Source of the DNA: Carya illinoinensis
Lineage: Eukaryota > Streptophyta > Magnoliopsida > Fagales > Juglandaceae
Assembly (NCBI RefSeq): GCF_018687715.1
Contig: NC_056765.1
Span: forward strand, 15,916,001 to 15,980,000
Length of the DNA: 64,000 nucleotides
Direction of reading: 5' to 3'
Shown: in pieces, positions 1-11,145 of the stretch
How positions within the stretch are numbered: the stretch's first letter is position 1
How the letters are laid out: each line of letters begins with the position of its first letter
Notes under the pieces: model-generated
The model's database searches: none
What the model was told of the DNA's origin: nothing
What the model saw: only the letters and a program-made list of their open reading frames with translations
Made by a program: the position numbers and the translations under genes

Positions 1-901
1 CACCCTCTTTCTCTTAAAAAGACAAAATTACCACAAAAAAGATTTTAAAAATTAGAGAATAACCCTATCAAATAAAAATAACGATATTTAAATAATTCTT
101 TTTCAAATAAATATTTTTTAAGATAGGAATAACTATTTTAAAAAATAAAGATATAAATAATTGCTTATACGTTTCTCAAGTCTTGAATTTTTTAATATAT
201 ATTTTTTAAATTTCTAATGTTTCAACAAAGGTATCTGCCCATTTTAATTACATGAACATGTCTTATTTGTGTTTCTTTTATTATTCATAATTTAGATTTC
301 AATGCCAGTATAAATAATTAGATCAAGAGTAATTATTTAAACGGGTTGTAGAAGTGATGGTGGTGTATCATTTTACTCTTGCACAAAGGTTTGCTAGGAA
401 TAAATTATGATGCGACTTCAAATTAGGAGTAAAACTCCTTACTATCAAGATTTATATGCTAAGTAATAGATAGATCATCACAAGAGAAAATTAATTGAAG
501 TTGGCCAAATTACATGCCAAGATTTAGGGAAAGCAAAGTAAGGCAAAAACATACTTGATCCGTTACCTTCTACTTGCTTGTTTCTGCATCGTTCTTGATT
601 GTCATTAGAAGCAGTACCCAATGTCATGTGATGATTGTGATATTGTATACCATTTAGAGGAAAAAAAGAAAAAAGAAAACAAAAAAAGCTAAGAAATCTA
701 GGTAACAATTGGGTTGAACTAAATTCTATAATAAAAGAGAAATAATAGACATAAAACCATGTATATAGGTTCTAAGAAGGATATTCACACATGATGAGCA
801 TCAATAAAATGACTAACTTCATATGTCTTTTTCTTTAACACCCTAGTCTAAACTTTAAAATATCTACAACAAATTCTAATTAGAAATCTTAATCGATTCA
901 G
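1..901. other. AT-rich non-coding stretch
   Basis: AT-rich sequence with stops in all frames and no recognisable gene. Positions about 283-396 match a second copy at 3398-3653 (listed separately). The short open frame near 478-708 on the minus strand is low-complexity Phe/Ser-rich translation with no family resemblance and is not called. Confidence 0.6.
283..396. repeat. Direct repeat, left copy (partner 3398-3653)
   Basis: Two blocks match the right copy: one starting TTATTATTCATAATTT and running through TAAATAATTAGAT, and one containing GATGGTGGTGTATCATTTTA. The blocks are adjacent here but separated by about 150 bp in the right copy. The two copies flank the decayed LINE of 0.9-3.4 kb. 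They are too long to be a target-site duplication, so they are probably a dispersed repeat or the remains of a larger element. Confidence 0.6.
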
Positions 902-3400
902 TTTTTTTTTTTTTTTGTTTTTGAAGGTATAAAATCTCATATCATCATAATGTTATAGAATTTTAGGGGTACTTCAAATTGATTCTAAAAAAAAAGAAAA
1001 AAACGTTCCTTCTATTCTCGATTCTCTTCATATCAGCAACCACCACTTCCAATTGTTCATCTCATAAAATAACTAGCAGTTTCTTCCATATCTCCAGAAA
1101 AAACATCAAAATGCCCAAACCACTTATGCACTAGACTTTGGTTTATAGACTACACATCAGAAGCTGTTGGATAATTCCACATCACATGAAAAATTGTCTC
1201 TTCCTCTAGCTCACATATAGGGCATAACTTTGATGTGATAATTTGTTTCTTCATTAGATTCCATCAGGTAGGAAGAATCTCAAGGCAGACTTTCATATGA
1301 ACATTTTAGGACCACCTGGGGCATGTAAACTTCACACTTTCTTCCAACAGTTTCCTTCATCTAAATGAGATGAGGTTTCAACTCCACATAATCTCTTTGT
1401 TGATTAAGCTAAGTGATATGCACTTTTTAATGAAAACATTCCATTTTAAGTAACGCCCCAAACCAACTTATCTCCACTCCCATTCTACTTATAGGAATAC
1501 TAAGTATGGCTTCTTCTTCCCTTTGTGTGAACACCTCTTCAATGATAGATTTCTTCTAGCAACTCCTATCCTCATAAATTAACTCTTCCACTCTTGCCTC
1601 ATTGTCAAACCTCTTTATAGGTGAATGGATTTTTAGTAGATGGAATTGGTATCCATCTATCTTTCCACATTTTGTTCTTCTTGCCATCACCAACCCTCCA
1701 AATTAGTAGCCTTTACTTCAGCAAGTCCATAGTAGACCAGATACTTCCCCACATGTGAGATGCTCCAAATCCCGAGTTCAAAATCATAGAAGATTTATAA
1801 TATCTATGTTTAATAACTTTAACAACCATGGAGTATGGGTTATATAGAAGCCTCCAAGTTGGCTTAGCTTGCGTAGCTTTATTAAAGCATTCAATGTCTT
1901 TAAAACCCAAGCCTCCATTTTGTTTAGTAGCTTTCATTTTGTACCTTCTCCAATGAATCTTGGCTTCATTTTGCTTATGACCCCACCAGAATTTACCCAT
2001 CATTGCAAATATTTTCTTACATAGTTTTCAAGGAAGCAGAAAAAGACTCATGGTAAATTTTGGGATATTCTGAATAACTATCTTTAACAACAACTCTTTC
2101 CCTACTTGTGATAAGAACTTGTTCTTCTAGATGTTAAGTTTAAACTAAATCCTTTCTTTACTGCCTCTAAAGGTGTTATACTCAGATTTGCCTACAAAAG
2201 TGGGTAAACCCAAGTATTTCTCATAGTTGGTACTTGAATGAACACTAGCTTCTTGAACAATCAGATTCTTGTCTATTTGGGTAGTATTATAGCTGAAAAG
2301 AATAGTTGTTTTTTGCATGTTAAGACATTGTCTTGAACCTGCCTCATATGTGCCAGATAATTCTTTGATGTTTCTCTACTCCTGAATTGTAGATCTACAA
2401 AAAAGAACACAATCATTAGCAAAAGTAAATGGCTAATCCTCAATCCCCCATTTGCCACAGCAACCCCTCGAATATCTCCTTTCTTGTTTGGATATTCCAT
2501 TTAAGCACTTAAACATTCTACACAACTGATAAATAAATAAGGGCAAAGTGAATCCCTCCATCTGATTCCCCTTGAAGGCAAAATTGTTTCACCAGGTTGC
2601 CCATTAATTTGGACAGTATACAGAATTGTCTCCACACATTACATGACCAACCTTATCCATCCCTCAGCAAATCTCAGCGTTCTCATAATAGCTTCTAAGA
2701 AAGGCCACTCAAATTTGCCAGAAGCCTTAGCCATATCCAGCTTCAATGCCATACTCCCATATCTACCTTTATGTCTAGTTCTTATTGAGGGTAGCAATTC
2801 ATAAGCTACCATCACATTGTCAGTGAGAAGCTTACTTGTTATAAGGACGCTTTGGTTACAAGAAATGATGAGAGGTAGAACTCTCTTTAGCCTGCTTGCA
2901 AGCATTTTAGAAACAACTTCAAAAAGCACTTTACAAAGACTAATAGGTCTATAATCACTTACAAGCTTTGTATCAGTAACCTTTGGAATCAATGAAATGT
3001 AAGTGAAATCCAAAGAGGGATCCAAACCTTTACCTTTTAACACACTGAGTACTACCTTACACACATCTGCCCCATTGTATTCCAATGACTCTGATAAAAA
3101 GCAGCTACGTATCCATCTAGCCCAAGAGATTTAAGAGGGGCCATCTGATTCAAAGTTTCCTCAACTTCATCACTTCTAAACTCCTTCAACTTAAGGCAAT
3201 CATAATGCTTGACGAGGCTGATTAACAACCTCTGCCTATAACATGGTAGTAGCTTCCACTTCCAGATCGCTCCCTTACTTACGCTTCTTAGAGCATAATT
3301 CTGTGTTAGATTCATCTTCACCAATGCTCATCTTCCTTTTACCAAGCTTACTGACAAAACATAACAGCTGATTTTTACCTTGATCACAAGCTCTCCTCTT
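902..3400 (-). mobile_element. Decayed L1-type LINE fragment (LINE 1)
   Basis: Minus-strand non-LTR retrotransposon remnant. On the plus strand it begins with a T-rich tract at 902-917, which is the poly(A) tail read in reverse and fixes the 3' end. Moving 5' on the minus strand come a zf-RVT-like stretch (about 1140-1500), the C-terminal RT region (1713-2003), the RT palm (about 2400-3085) and the RT N-terminal part (3052-3324). I see no endonuclease, ORF1 or RNase H, so it is 5'-truncated and internally reduced. Many frameshifts separate the blocks. Confidence 0.8.
1140..3324 (-). pseudogene. LINE 1 reverse transcriptase and zf-RVT pseudogene
   Basis: The fragments keep the order of a plant L1 ORF2. 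The N-terminal RT block (3052-3324) has a degraded form of the P-L-K-S-P-G-x-D-G motif. The 2639-3085 block has LIPKV, DYRPISLCKV and KLDMAKA. Near 2400-2450 the catalytic box reads F-A-N-D in a shifted frame instead of F-A-D-D. The 1713-2003 block has the FWWG, IHWRR and GGLGFKDI motifs that follow the palm. At about 1140-1200 an ETIFHVMW-like zf-RVT signature appears. In the family this protein copies LINE RNA at nicked target DNA; here it cannot be functional. The assignment to LINE ORF2 is firm; exact limits are not. Confidence 0.8.
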
Positions 3401-3653
3401 ATTATTCATAATTTTGATTTAATCCTATTATAAATAATTAGATTAAGAGTAATGATATTCCTCCCACAATTATTTTACATCTTATTTTACTAGCAATTAA
3501 CCAATTTGTTCACTGTGCCATCTCATTAAAAGTAAAAGAATTTTCTTTATTTGAACTCCAAATTTTGCTCAATTTCTCTATTTAAAATATAAATATTTTT
3601 TAAAACAGTTGTAAAAATGATGGTGGTGTATCATTTTACTCTTTGACTGAGGT
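3398..3653. repeat. Direct repeat, right copy (partner 283-396)
   Basis: Starts TTATTATTCATAATTTTG and ends with GATGGTGGTGTATCATTTTACTC-like sequence. Both blocks match the left copy, with about 150 bp of extra AT-rich sequence between them here. Either that segment was inserted here or it was lost from the left copy. Confidence 0.6.
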
Positions 3654-4036
3654 TTTTCCCTGTAATATTCATGTATTCACTCTGTCATCGACGACAGTAG
3701 CTCTTGAAACAAATCCAATCCAAAATTGTCTATGAGATTTCTTATTAAAATTTTTTAATGATAGTGCAAATTTCACTCTACTTTTAATTTTTTTAAACGT
3801 TTTTTTTTTAAGAATTCACAAATCTATTAAAAAAAGGTTTCTTAATTATTAAGTAAAAATAATAAAAAAACTAAAAAATAAACCCAATTAGGTTGACATC
3901 GTCAACATTAGGAACTTCTCGATAGACATCATTTTCAAAAAACAAAATACGTACCCCAATATTTCAATCGGCTTCGCACATCAAGCTGCGGATTTTTACT
4001 CTTTGCCATTCACGTGGATTGAGTTTCTCCACTACG
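3654..4036. other. Non-coding, nothing recognised
   Basis: AT-rich, with stops in every frame. It lies between the direct repeat and the 3' end of LINE A. No gene, RNA or element terminus is visible. Confidence 0.5.

Positions 4037-4080
<44 letters not shown>
4037..4080. repeat. (TTA)n microsatellite at LINE A 3' end
   Basis: About 14 uninterrupted ATT/TTA units. They sit immediately downstream of the RNase H coding region of LINE A, so on the LINE strand this is a (TAA)n tail rather than plain poly(A). It most likely grew from the retrotransposon tail. Confidence 0.8.
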
Positions 4081-4121
4081 TTCAATAAGAAATCTGAAAT
4101 TTATTCCAATAACATTCAACA

Positions 4122-5320
4122 CTACATCAAAGACTCAATCCAAATGGTTTGAGCAATACATTCAAGATCTGAATACCACCACATCACTAAGTTTTCAAGA
4201 TGCCATGCATGTCTAGCCAACTTATGAGCTGCCTCATTAGTTGTTCTTCCAATGTGCTTGATCTCACACTTTGGGAAATACTTCATCAACCTCTTAATTT
4301 CGAAGATCATGTTGCCAAAAGGTGTCATTGTCTCTGTGTCACTCATAACTTCATTTACTAACAGCCAGGAATCAGTCACTATGAGTAGGTCTGGTATGCC
4401 CAATGGAATGCAAATCTAAAGGCCTCATAGCACAGCCATCAATTCAATCTCAATGGGATAATTAACCTCTCTTTCCTTGTTACTAGCTAAGAGGATAACC
4501 TCACCCCTTTCATTCCTTAAAATCACCCCTACTCCTGCACTGCATTGATTTGCAAAAGTAGCCCCATCCACACTCAGTTTTACAAAACCATTCTAAGGTG
4601 GCCTCCATCTACACTCTTGCTGTATACTCTAATCTGTCAAGCTATTTATTGCTTGGTATGCCTTAAACATTGACAAGGCATATTCAACTATCTGACTAGG
4701 ATGGAGAGCATGATTCTCATTCATATGCTTGTTCCTTCTATATCACAACCACCAAGCAATTAAGAAAAACTTTTCTAGCTCACCTCTATTTCCCATCTGC
4801 TGCACTCTCCTTACTATTTGTAGAAAATTAGATTGTTGTTCCTCCACCCACAAACCACGAAAATACATCTTCTAGCAATCTTTGATAGAAGAGCATGTTA
4901 CCAAAGCATGATTAACATCCTCCTCTGCCACATTACACCATTGACATGAGGCTTCCACAATGATTTCTCTATCTCTCAAGTTCTTCTTCGTTGGCAGCCC
5001 CTCTTTGCAAGCCCTCTAGGCAAAAACTCTAATTATGTTAGGGATTTTCAGCTTCCAAATATGTTTCCATATCTTCCTTTGTTCCTCAGCATTAGAGCAT
5101 TCCCCCACTTGGTTAGATTGTCGAGTAGACTTGAAGAATCTGTATGCACTTCTCACACTAAAGTGACCATTCTTCTCATGTTCCAAAATAATGCAATTAG
5201 GTCTATTCTCTGCACTTGGCATTATCTTCAAAATTTCTACAACTTCTGTAGGTGGGAATAGGGCTGTTACTCTCTCCACATTCCACCATTTCGTGTGAAT
5301 ATCAATAAGGCTTACCACTA
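4122..5320 (-). pseudogene. LINE A C-terminal RNase H and zf-RVT region
   Basis: C-terminal part of LINE ORF2. At 5016-5318 lies a zf-RVT region with GHFSVRSAYRF and KIWKLKIPN-like motifs, which is typical of plant LINEs. About 4400-4620 translates to a plant RNase H start (LSVDGATF, then GVGVILRN) with the first acidic residue kept. The 4122-4403 block continues the RNase H fold with VTDSWLLVNEV and the closing H-I-G-R-T-T-N-E-A-A-H-K-L-A-R motif. The RNase H would remove the RNA strand after reverse transcription. Stops between the blocks make it a pseudogene. Confidence 0.82.
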
Positions 5321-5675
5321 GGTGTTCTCCTTGTACTATTTGTCTATGAGGCTAAGATTGTACCAATTTGTGATTTGGCAACCAAAAATCAATCCAAATG
5401 TTGATTGACTATCCATTCCCCACTCTCCATCAACACCCATTCAACAGGTTCTGTTTTACTTCCCATATCCCCCTCAACACATAAGATGATGCAGACCCTA
5501 ACCTTGCCTATTGAAAACATGAATCTGAGAAATATTTTGCCTTACATAACTTACGCAACAGACGACTTTCTTCTTTTAAAATTCTCCAGCCCTGGTTTGC
5601 TAATAAGGCTTGATTGAATACATGCAAATCTTTAAATCCCATTCCCCCATTAGCTTTTGTTTCACACATCTTTCC

Positions 5676-7200
5676 CTAACTTACCCATTGGATTTTATTC
5701 TCTTCCTTCTTCTGCTCCCACCAAAACTTGGCCATCATTTTCTCTACTTCCTTGCAAAATGTAACAGGCAACTTAAAACAACTCATAGTATAGGTTGGAA
5801 TTGATAAAGCAACGGCTTTGATTGATACCTCCCTACCACCATAAGATAGCAATTTTCCTTTTTGGCCCTTCAATTATGTCCATACTCTACGCCTGATTTT
5901 AGAAAAAGCAATCTTCTTCTCCCTTCCCATCAATGGAGTAAGGCCAAGGTACTTTTTCATATTGTTGATGATGCTGCACACCCCAGAAGTTCATAATTTC
6001 TTCTTGTTTAGCTCGAGGGACATTTATGCTAAATACCATAGAGGTCTTCTCATGATTCACCTTCTATCCAGAAGCATGCTTATATATTTCCAACAAGTGT
6101 TGGATATTTAAGCTTGTTTGCAAAGTAGCCTTGCAAAATAGAACACTATCATTTGCAAATAGAAGATGGTTAATCTTGGGTGCTCTTTTACATATTTGTA
6201 TACCTTCTACTTGCTTATAAACTACTGCTTGCTGCAAAAGAGCCACAAGTCCCTCAGTGCATAATAGAAAGAGATAAGGGGATAATGGATCCCCTTGCCT
6301 CAAGCCACAAGTTGGATACACTAGTCATTTTGGCTCCCTATTCACCAAAATATAAAAGATACAGTTTTGACACACTATATTATCAACATGATCTGTCTTG
6401 CCTCAAAACCCATTCTGATCATTAGTTGTTCAAGAAAACCCCACTTCACACTGTCACAAGCCTTACTCTTGTCCAACTTCAAAGACATAAATCCTTTCCT
6501 CCCCCCTCTACTATGACTTATGAAGTGAACTAACTCATACGCCACAAGGACATTGTTTGATATGAGCCTTCTTGGAACAAATTTAGCCTATGAGGGTGAG
6601 ATGATAGTTGGTAAAATGCATTTCAGCCTATTGGCAAGTACCTTTGACACCAACTTATACACTATGTTGCACAAACTTATGGGTCTGTAATCCGCAACAC
6701 ATTTATGTCGTCTCTCTTTAGGAATCGGCATTATGAACGTATGGTTGATGTCATTTGGGAATTGGCCAGTATTCAACACCTTCACAACAACTTTTGAAAC
6801 ATCCTTACCCACAACAGACCAATATTTCTAAAAGAAAGTTGATGACATACCATCAGGCCCTGGTGCCTTTGTAGAGTTCATTTGCTTTAGAGTAATGCAC
6901 ACTTCCTCTACAGTGAAAGGCCTCAACAATTTTTCATTCATAACAGCATCAACCTTTCCTTCTAAGCCATCAAAAAAATCTAAATTTCTAGCTTGTTCAG
7001 AGGATTTAAATAGAGCATTGAAGTAATCAAGAATAACTCTATCTCTTCCCTCATTCTCCTGCCAATTACCATCTATATCCTTCACTCCTTTAATAAAGTT
7101 CTTCTTCTTCCTTTGAGAAGCCTTATGGTGAAAAAACCTTGAATTTTTATCACCCTCCTTCAACCACGAAGCCTTTGATCTTTGCCTCCACATTATCTCC
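5676..7200 (-). pseudogene. LINE A reverse transcriptase pseudogene
   Basis: Ordered RT blocks on the minus strand. 6828-7193 has SKASWLKEGDKNSRFFH and the fingers motif K-A-P-G-P-D-G-M. 6588-6812 has DYRPISLCNIVYK and LANRLK. 6064-6321 has GLRQGDPLSPYLF followed by the catalytic box as F-A-N-D-S, so the first of the two metal-binding aspartates is Asn. 5676-5873 has LLSYGGREVSIKAVALSIPTY and AKFWW, the usual thumb region. The family copies LINE RNA by target-primed reverse transcription. The D-to-N change and the broken frame make it inactive. Confidence 0.87.
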
Positions 7201-7300
7201 TCTCTTCCTAATCATTTGTTTACTTCTACCCTTCCTTCTTTCTAGTGCTCCCAACTGGTATGAGTTGGATCCAGATTTGTGAGAGCTTTAAGTTTAGCTC

Positions 7301-7305
7301 TAGCC
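7301..7305. repeat. Left TSD (TAGCC) of LTR alpha1
   Basis: TAGCC directly precedes the TG start of alpha1 and recurs directly after its CA end at 16126-16130. An exact 5-bp target-site duplication is the mark of LTR-element integration. Confidence 0.9.
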
Positions 7306-8030
7306 TGCAACAACCTGCTCCTTCTTTCTTTCATAGTTACAAGTCCCATTTTACATGTTGAGTCTTGATGGCGTATTTCAAAAAATATCAAGTGATTTTT
7401 AAAGCAAGCCCAGTATTTTAAAGTTTACGAATATTGTAAATGTCCTAAAAATAATTATATGTGATATTTTCAATGTTATTGGACTATGTTTGATTTTAAA
7501 TAAGACAATTATAATATTTTTTAAGAGCTCCAAAAATATTATAATTGTGAAAAATTATTTAATTTAAATGATTTCAGCCATTTAAAAAATTTAATGAGAT
7601 TTAAATTATGTTGAAACCTCTAAATTAAATTAAATGGTTTTATTCTCTTCAAGTGATTAACAAGACGTCATCATTCTAATAAATGTTGAAAAATAATATT
7701 CTATCTTAATTCCTTTTAGTGTTTTAAATTAAATCAATGCTTATGAATTTTCAAATCAATATTTAAACTCACCGTTAGATCATTTTGAAGATCCTGAGAT
7801 GAAGTGCCTGGATTAAATACCCAAGCCCCTACCTTTTCCCTTCACTTTTTCCTTTTCCCTCTCTCTCCTCTCCCTCTCTCTCAGCCCAATGGAAGTAGCT
7901 TCCTCCCTCTCATCCTTGGCCTTCTCTCCTCCAGTCGGTGCCGCCACGCACCGTCTAGCCTCACTGGTGCCACCGACATGTCCCCCTCAAGCCGATGAGT
8001 CCAACCCCATCAGTGGTGAGTCCCACGATA

Positions 8031-8032
<2 letters not shown>

Positions 8033-8077
<45 letters not shown>
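8033..8077. repeat. (CT)n microsatellite inside LTR alpha1
   Basis: About 22 CT units. The corresponding (GA)n of alpha2 at 22351-22381 is shorter, about 15 units, so the tract has changed length between copies. Confidence 0.9.
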
Positions 8078-8079
<2 letters not shown>

Positions 8080-8809
8080 TCTCCCTATTTTCGTAATGGG
8101 TAAGGAAACCCATTCTCCTCCCTTGCGCCGTCGTAAGTGGCCAACTGGGCCTCCAAGCACCTCCACCAAGACCACAACCTCACGAGCTCCACCTCCATGG
8201 TCTCCCTTTCCCCCAACTCTCTCCCTCTCTGTTGCACCACCTCACGCACACAGACTCAACTTGCACAGGTCCTCCTCGATGCACCTCCAGACATGGCCTC
8301 CAGTTGCCACTGATAGCTTCCTCTGGCCACCCTCTTCCTCCCTCAACCACTGATAGTCCCAATCTACCCCTCATGCACGTCCCCTCTCTCTCATGGGTTT
8401 CCTCACATTGCACGGCCTAGATCCACTATAGGACCACTGTGCCACCTCCACCATCCCGCCTCCACCTTGCCACCATAGCTCCATTGCATCAGCCTCAAGC
8501 TCCTCATGCCCAACCAAGCTCCCTTAGCTCTCTCTCTCTCTCTCTTTCTCTCCATTTCCCTTGGTTGAGACCCAAAAGAGCCACCGTGTGCCACCTCGGC
8601 ACCACCATGAGCTCACCACTCTAAGACCATGATCAAACCCTCCTTTGCTCAGATTCACATCTATAGCTACCTTCAATAGCCCAAACAGCCACTCTACATG
8701 GTTTAACAGTGACAGGCAGCGAGCAACGCATGAGTTATCCCGTCAATGGTAGAATCCTCTATCCCTCGTTATTTATGATAAATGTTAATTGATAAGTTAT
8801 GGACTATGC

Positions 8810-9180
8810 TGTTAGTATTTTAGAGTTCGTTGCATAGCTATGAAGTGAAGTGTGGTTGTGTAGTGAAGTGTTGGGCATAATTGTGTAGTGTGTTGTGTAG
8901 TATTGTGATTGTGTTGTGAAGTGTGGGTGTGAAGTATATGTTGTAATTGTGATGTAGTGTAGTGTTGTGAAGGGAGTACACATGGAGTGTATTCCATGTA
9001 GTGCGATGATGCATCGTGTGGTGTGCACTGTAGTGACGTGTGGTATAGTGTGGATGAAAGAGAGTTCACGTGGAGTATACTCTCTATGGTGTCACGAAGG
9101 TTTGGATGATGTAGTTAAGAAGCGTAGAGCGTATGGTGCAGTGTCAGGAACTATGGAACGGTGTCCCAAAGTAGTTGTGA
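8810..9180. repeat. GTGTAGTG-rich low-complexity block in LTR alpha1
   Basis: Degenerate repeats of GTGTAGTG/GTGAAGTG with stretches such as GGAGTACACATGGAGTG. The matching block of alpha2 is at about 21630-21950 in the other orientation. Long open frames here on both strands (His/Thr-rich one way, Val/Cys-rich the other) come from composition, not from genes. Confidence 0.7.
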
Positions 9181-9789
9181 TGTGACCCTGTTATAGTGAC
9201 CGGTGTCACAATGTAGCTGGGTAGTAGTCTCGAGCTACATGACGCAACAGAGATGTTGAGAATGGGTCTTGTTGTGTAAGTGTTGGGATGAACTTCTAAA
9301 GGGCTGGGAAGTAGGAAAGGTCCTGCTAACTGGGTTTGAATAGAAGTTGGTATTAGAGTTAGGAGCTTATTCATATGAGTGGGCGTTCAACAAAAATAAG
9401 TTGATTTTAGGTGATAAAGGTAAGGTACATATGCATCTGGTGAGACACGTGTACCGGACAGATTTACCATCTATAATAGGTAATCGGTCATAAGCATGGT
9501 TACAAGATGTTTAAGCCTCAAAGTTTGCTTCAAGTCATGTGGCATGTATGAATGGGAATGAGGGCTAGAATGCATGAAGGTAGTAATGGGTATGTTGTCT
9601 AGGATTAGTGATTGAGCTGAATTATTACATTTTTAATGCTTTTGGAACCAATATATATTAATTCTTTCATTACTTTATCATTGGTTTTATATGGAAAAAT
9701 GAATAAATCAAAGTTGTGATTTTAATTGATTAAAAGCATGAATTTCTGCTCTAATTTTATCAACTATTGATTAATATGGTTTATGGTAT

Positions 9790-10035
9790 ATATCGCTCGA
9801 GCGGCGGCCAGAAGCCGCCGCTTGAGCGAAGTCAGGCAGATTCAAACGCTCGATTTCTGCTCGACAGTGGGCTCGACCGAGTTGCGGGAAAAGAGATCGC
9901 TCGAGCGGAGGCATTTGGGCGCTCGAGCGAATTCAGGCAGAGTCGAATGCTCGATGTTCGCTCGACAGGCTGCTCGAGCGAACTGAGACAGAGTCGAACG
10001 CTCAATGTTCGCTCGACAGGCCGCTCGACCGAATA
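9790..10035 (+). promoter_or_regulatory. Array of CGCTCGAGCG palindromes in LTR U3
   Basis: Degenerate tandem units carrying GCTCGAGCG alternate with GGCAGAGTCGAA and GCTCGATGTTCGCTCGACAGG. The 10-bp core CGCTCGAGCG is a perfect palindrome. The array lies just upstream of a TATA box and has a counterpart at the same place in the LTR at 62085-62325, which suggests a promoter or enhancer array. Regulatory function is inference. Confidence 0.6.
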
Positions 10036-10072
10036 TCATATTTTACAAATCAGGGTTTATTCCGCCGTCAGA

Positions 10073-10080
10073 GTATATAA
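10073..10080 (+). promoter_or_regulatory. TATA box in the Athila/Tat-like LTR
   Basis: GTATATAAAT about 40 bp after the palindrome array. The related LTR on the minus strand has CCATATAAAAGG at the equivalent place (plus coordinates about 62035-62046). Confidence 0.6.
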
Positions 10081-10923
10081 ATGATTTTACATCTTATGGC
10101 CAACTCTTGGCTGGGAAAACTCAGTTTTGAGTAGAGAAACACTGAGAATTCATTATTTTCCATTGATTTTCATTCAGATTTGGAGAGGAGGATTCATACA
10201 ATCAATCATTCACGCAGCTACACAATTTCCACTGGATCATTCGCTCACACTGCAGCAGATTGAAGAACTCCTTGAGGGGTCCAATTGCCACTGCAGCTCA
10301 GCCTCCTCCACCGCTTTGAATCTTCATCTCCATTCAATTGGCTTGATCTTTTCAATTCCCTACTTGCTATTTCATTTCAATTTTGAGTTTCTGAATTATT
10401 TTGGAGAATTTTGATTTAGAAGTTTGAGTAATTTATTTGTTATTCATTTAATTCATGTGATTTATTTTTATTGTTCCGTTAAGCTTTCATTTTGATAGTG
10501 ATTACAATTATAGTGGTTTAATTTGAGAATTTGTGATTTGAATACAATGATGAACCCTAGAACATTGATTTTGGGGCTTTTCAATTTTCAGTGCATGTTT
10601 TGTCAATTACTTCCTAATTTAGTTTAATTCTTAAGTTAGTTTTATTAATTTCTGAGTTTAATCTATTAGTCCTTTACATTCCGATCCGACAATCAAAATC
10701 CAAAAATATGAATCTAGTCCAAGACTAGTGTCCTCTCACATCCATTGCACATACCATCATTTTATTTTCTCTTTGTGAAGTTTTTCACCTTTTTCAACGA
10801 GTTGGATTTCTAAGTAACTTTCCCTGAGGAGACGATCTAGGAATTTATTCCTAATTATTACACGACATTCTCCTGCACTTGGGATAGCTTTATTACTACT
10901 CATTTTTGAGTGAGTTAAGTTTT

Positions 10924-10941
10924 TGGTGTCGTTGCCGGGGA
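10924..10941 (+). promoter_or_regulatory. Primer-binding site (tRNA-Asp type)
   Basis: TGGTGTCGTTGCCGGGGA differs at two positions from TGGCGCCGTTGCCGGGGA, the tRNA-Asp-complementary site used by Athila and Tat elements. Both differences are C-to-T changes. Confidence 0.85.
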
Positions 10942-11145
10942 AAATATTTTAGCTTAAATTTAAACTCATTATTTTTGTTATGCTCTTTAAACTGATGTTT
11001 CATGTCATGGGTGAGGGACAGTTCAAATAGTTTGCTTAGAGTCACATCGAGTGTTTAGAGAAGTATACACAGTTTGGAGATAGATAGCTCTTCTATCTTT
11101 TATATTAGTGAGTCAGGTGAGGAAATTGAAATTGAACCAGAAAAC

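Larger units (their letters stand above)
9609..10902 (+). repeat. 5' LTR of the Athila/Tat-like element
   Basis: Related to the LTR at 61042-62363 (opposite strand). Both carry an array of CGCTCGAGCG palindromes, then a TATA-like box, then a region containing CCCTGAGGA and CACTTG near the 3' end. The end at 10902 (ACTACTCA) is placed about 20 bp before the primer-binding site. Both edges are approximate. Confidence 0.65.

Noticed and set aside
7804..8624. Several Ser/Pro-rich open frames on both strands around the (CT)n tract
   Set aside because: They lie inside LTR alpha1, arise from CT/TCC composition and have no counterpart frame in alpha2.
8804..9374. Overlapping His/Thr-rich and Val-rich frames
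   Set aside because: Produced by GTGTAGTG-type low-complexity sequence; overlapping on both strands, with no domain.
9767..10084. Arg/Ser-rich frames of 65-105 residues (also 61861-62398)
   Set aside because: They translate the CGCTCGAGCG palindrome array of the Athila/Tat-like LTRs; several frames on both strands are open at once.
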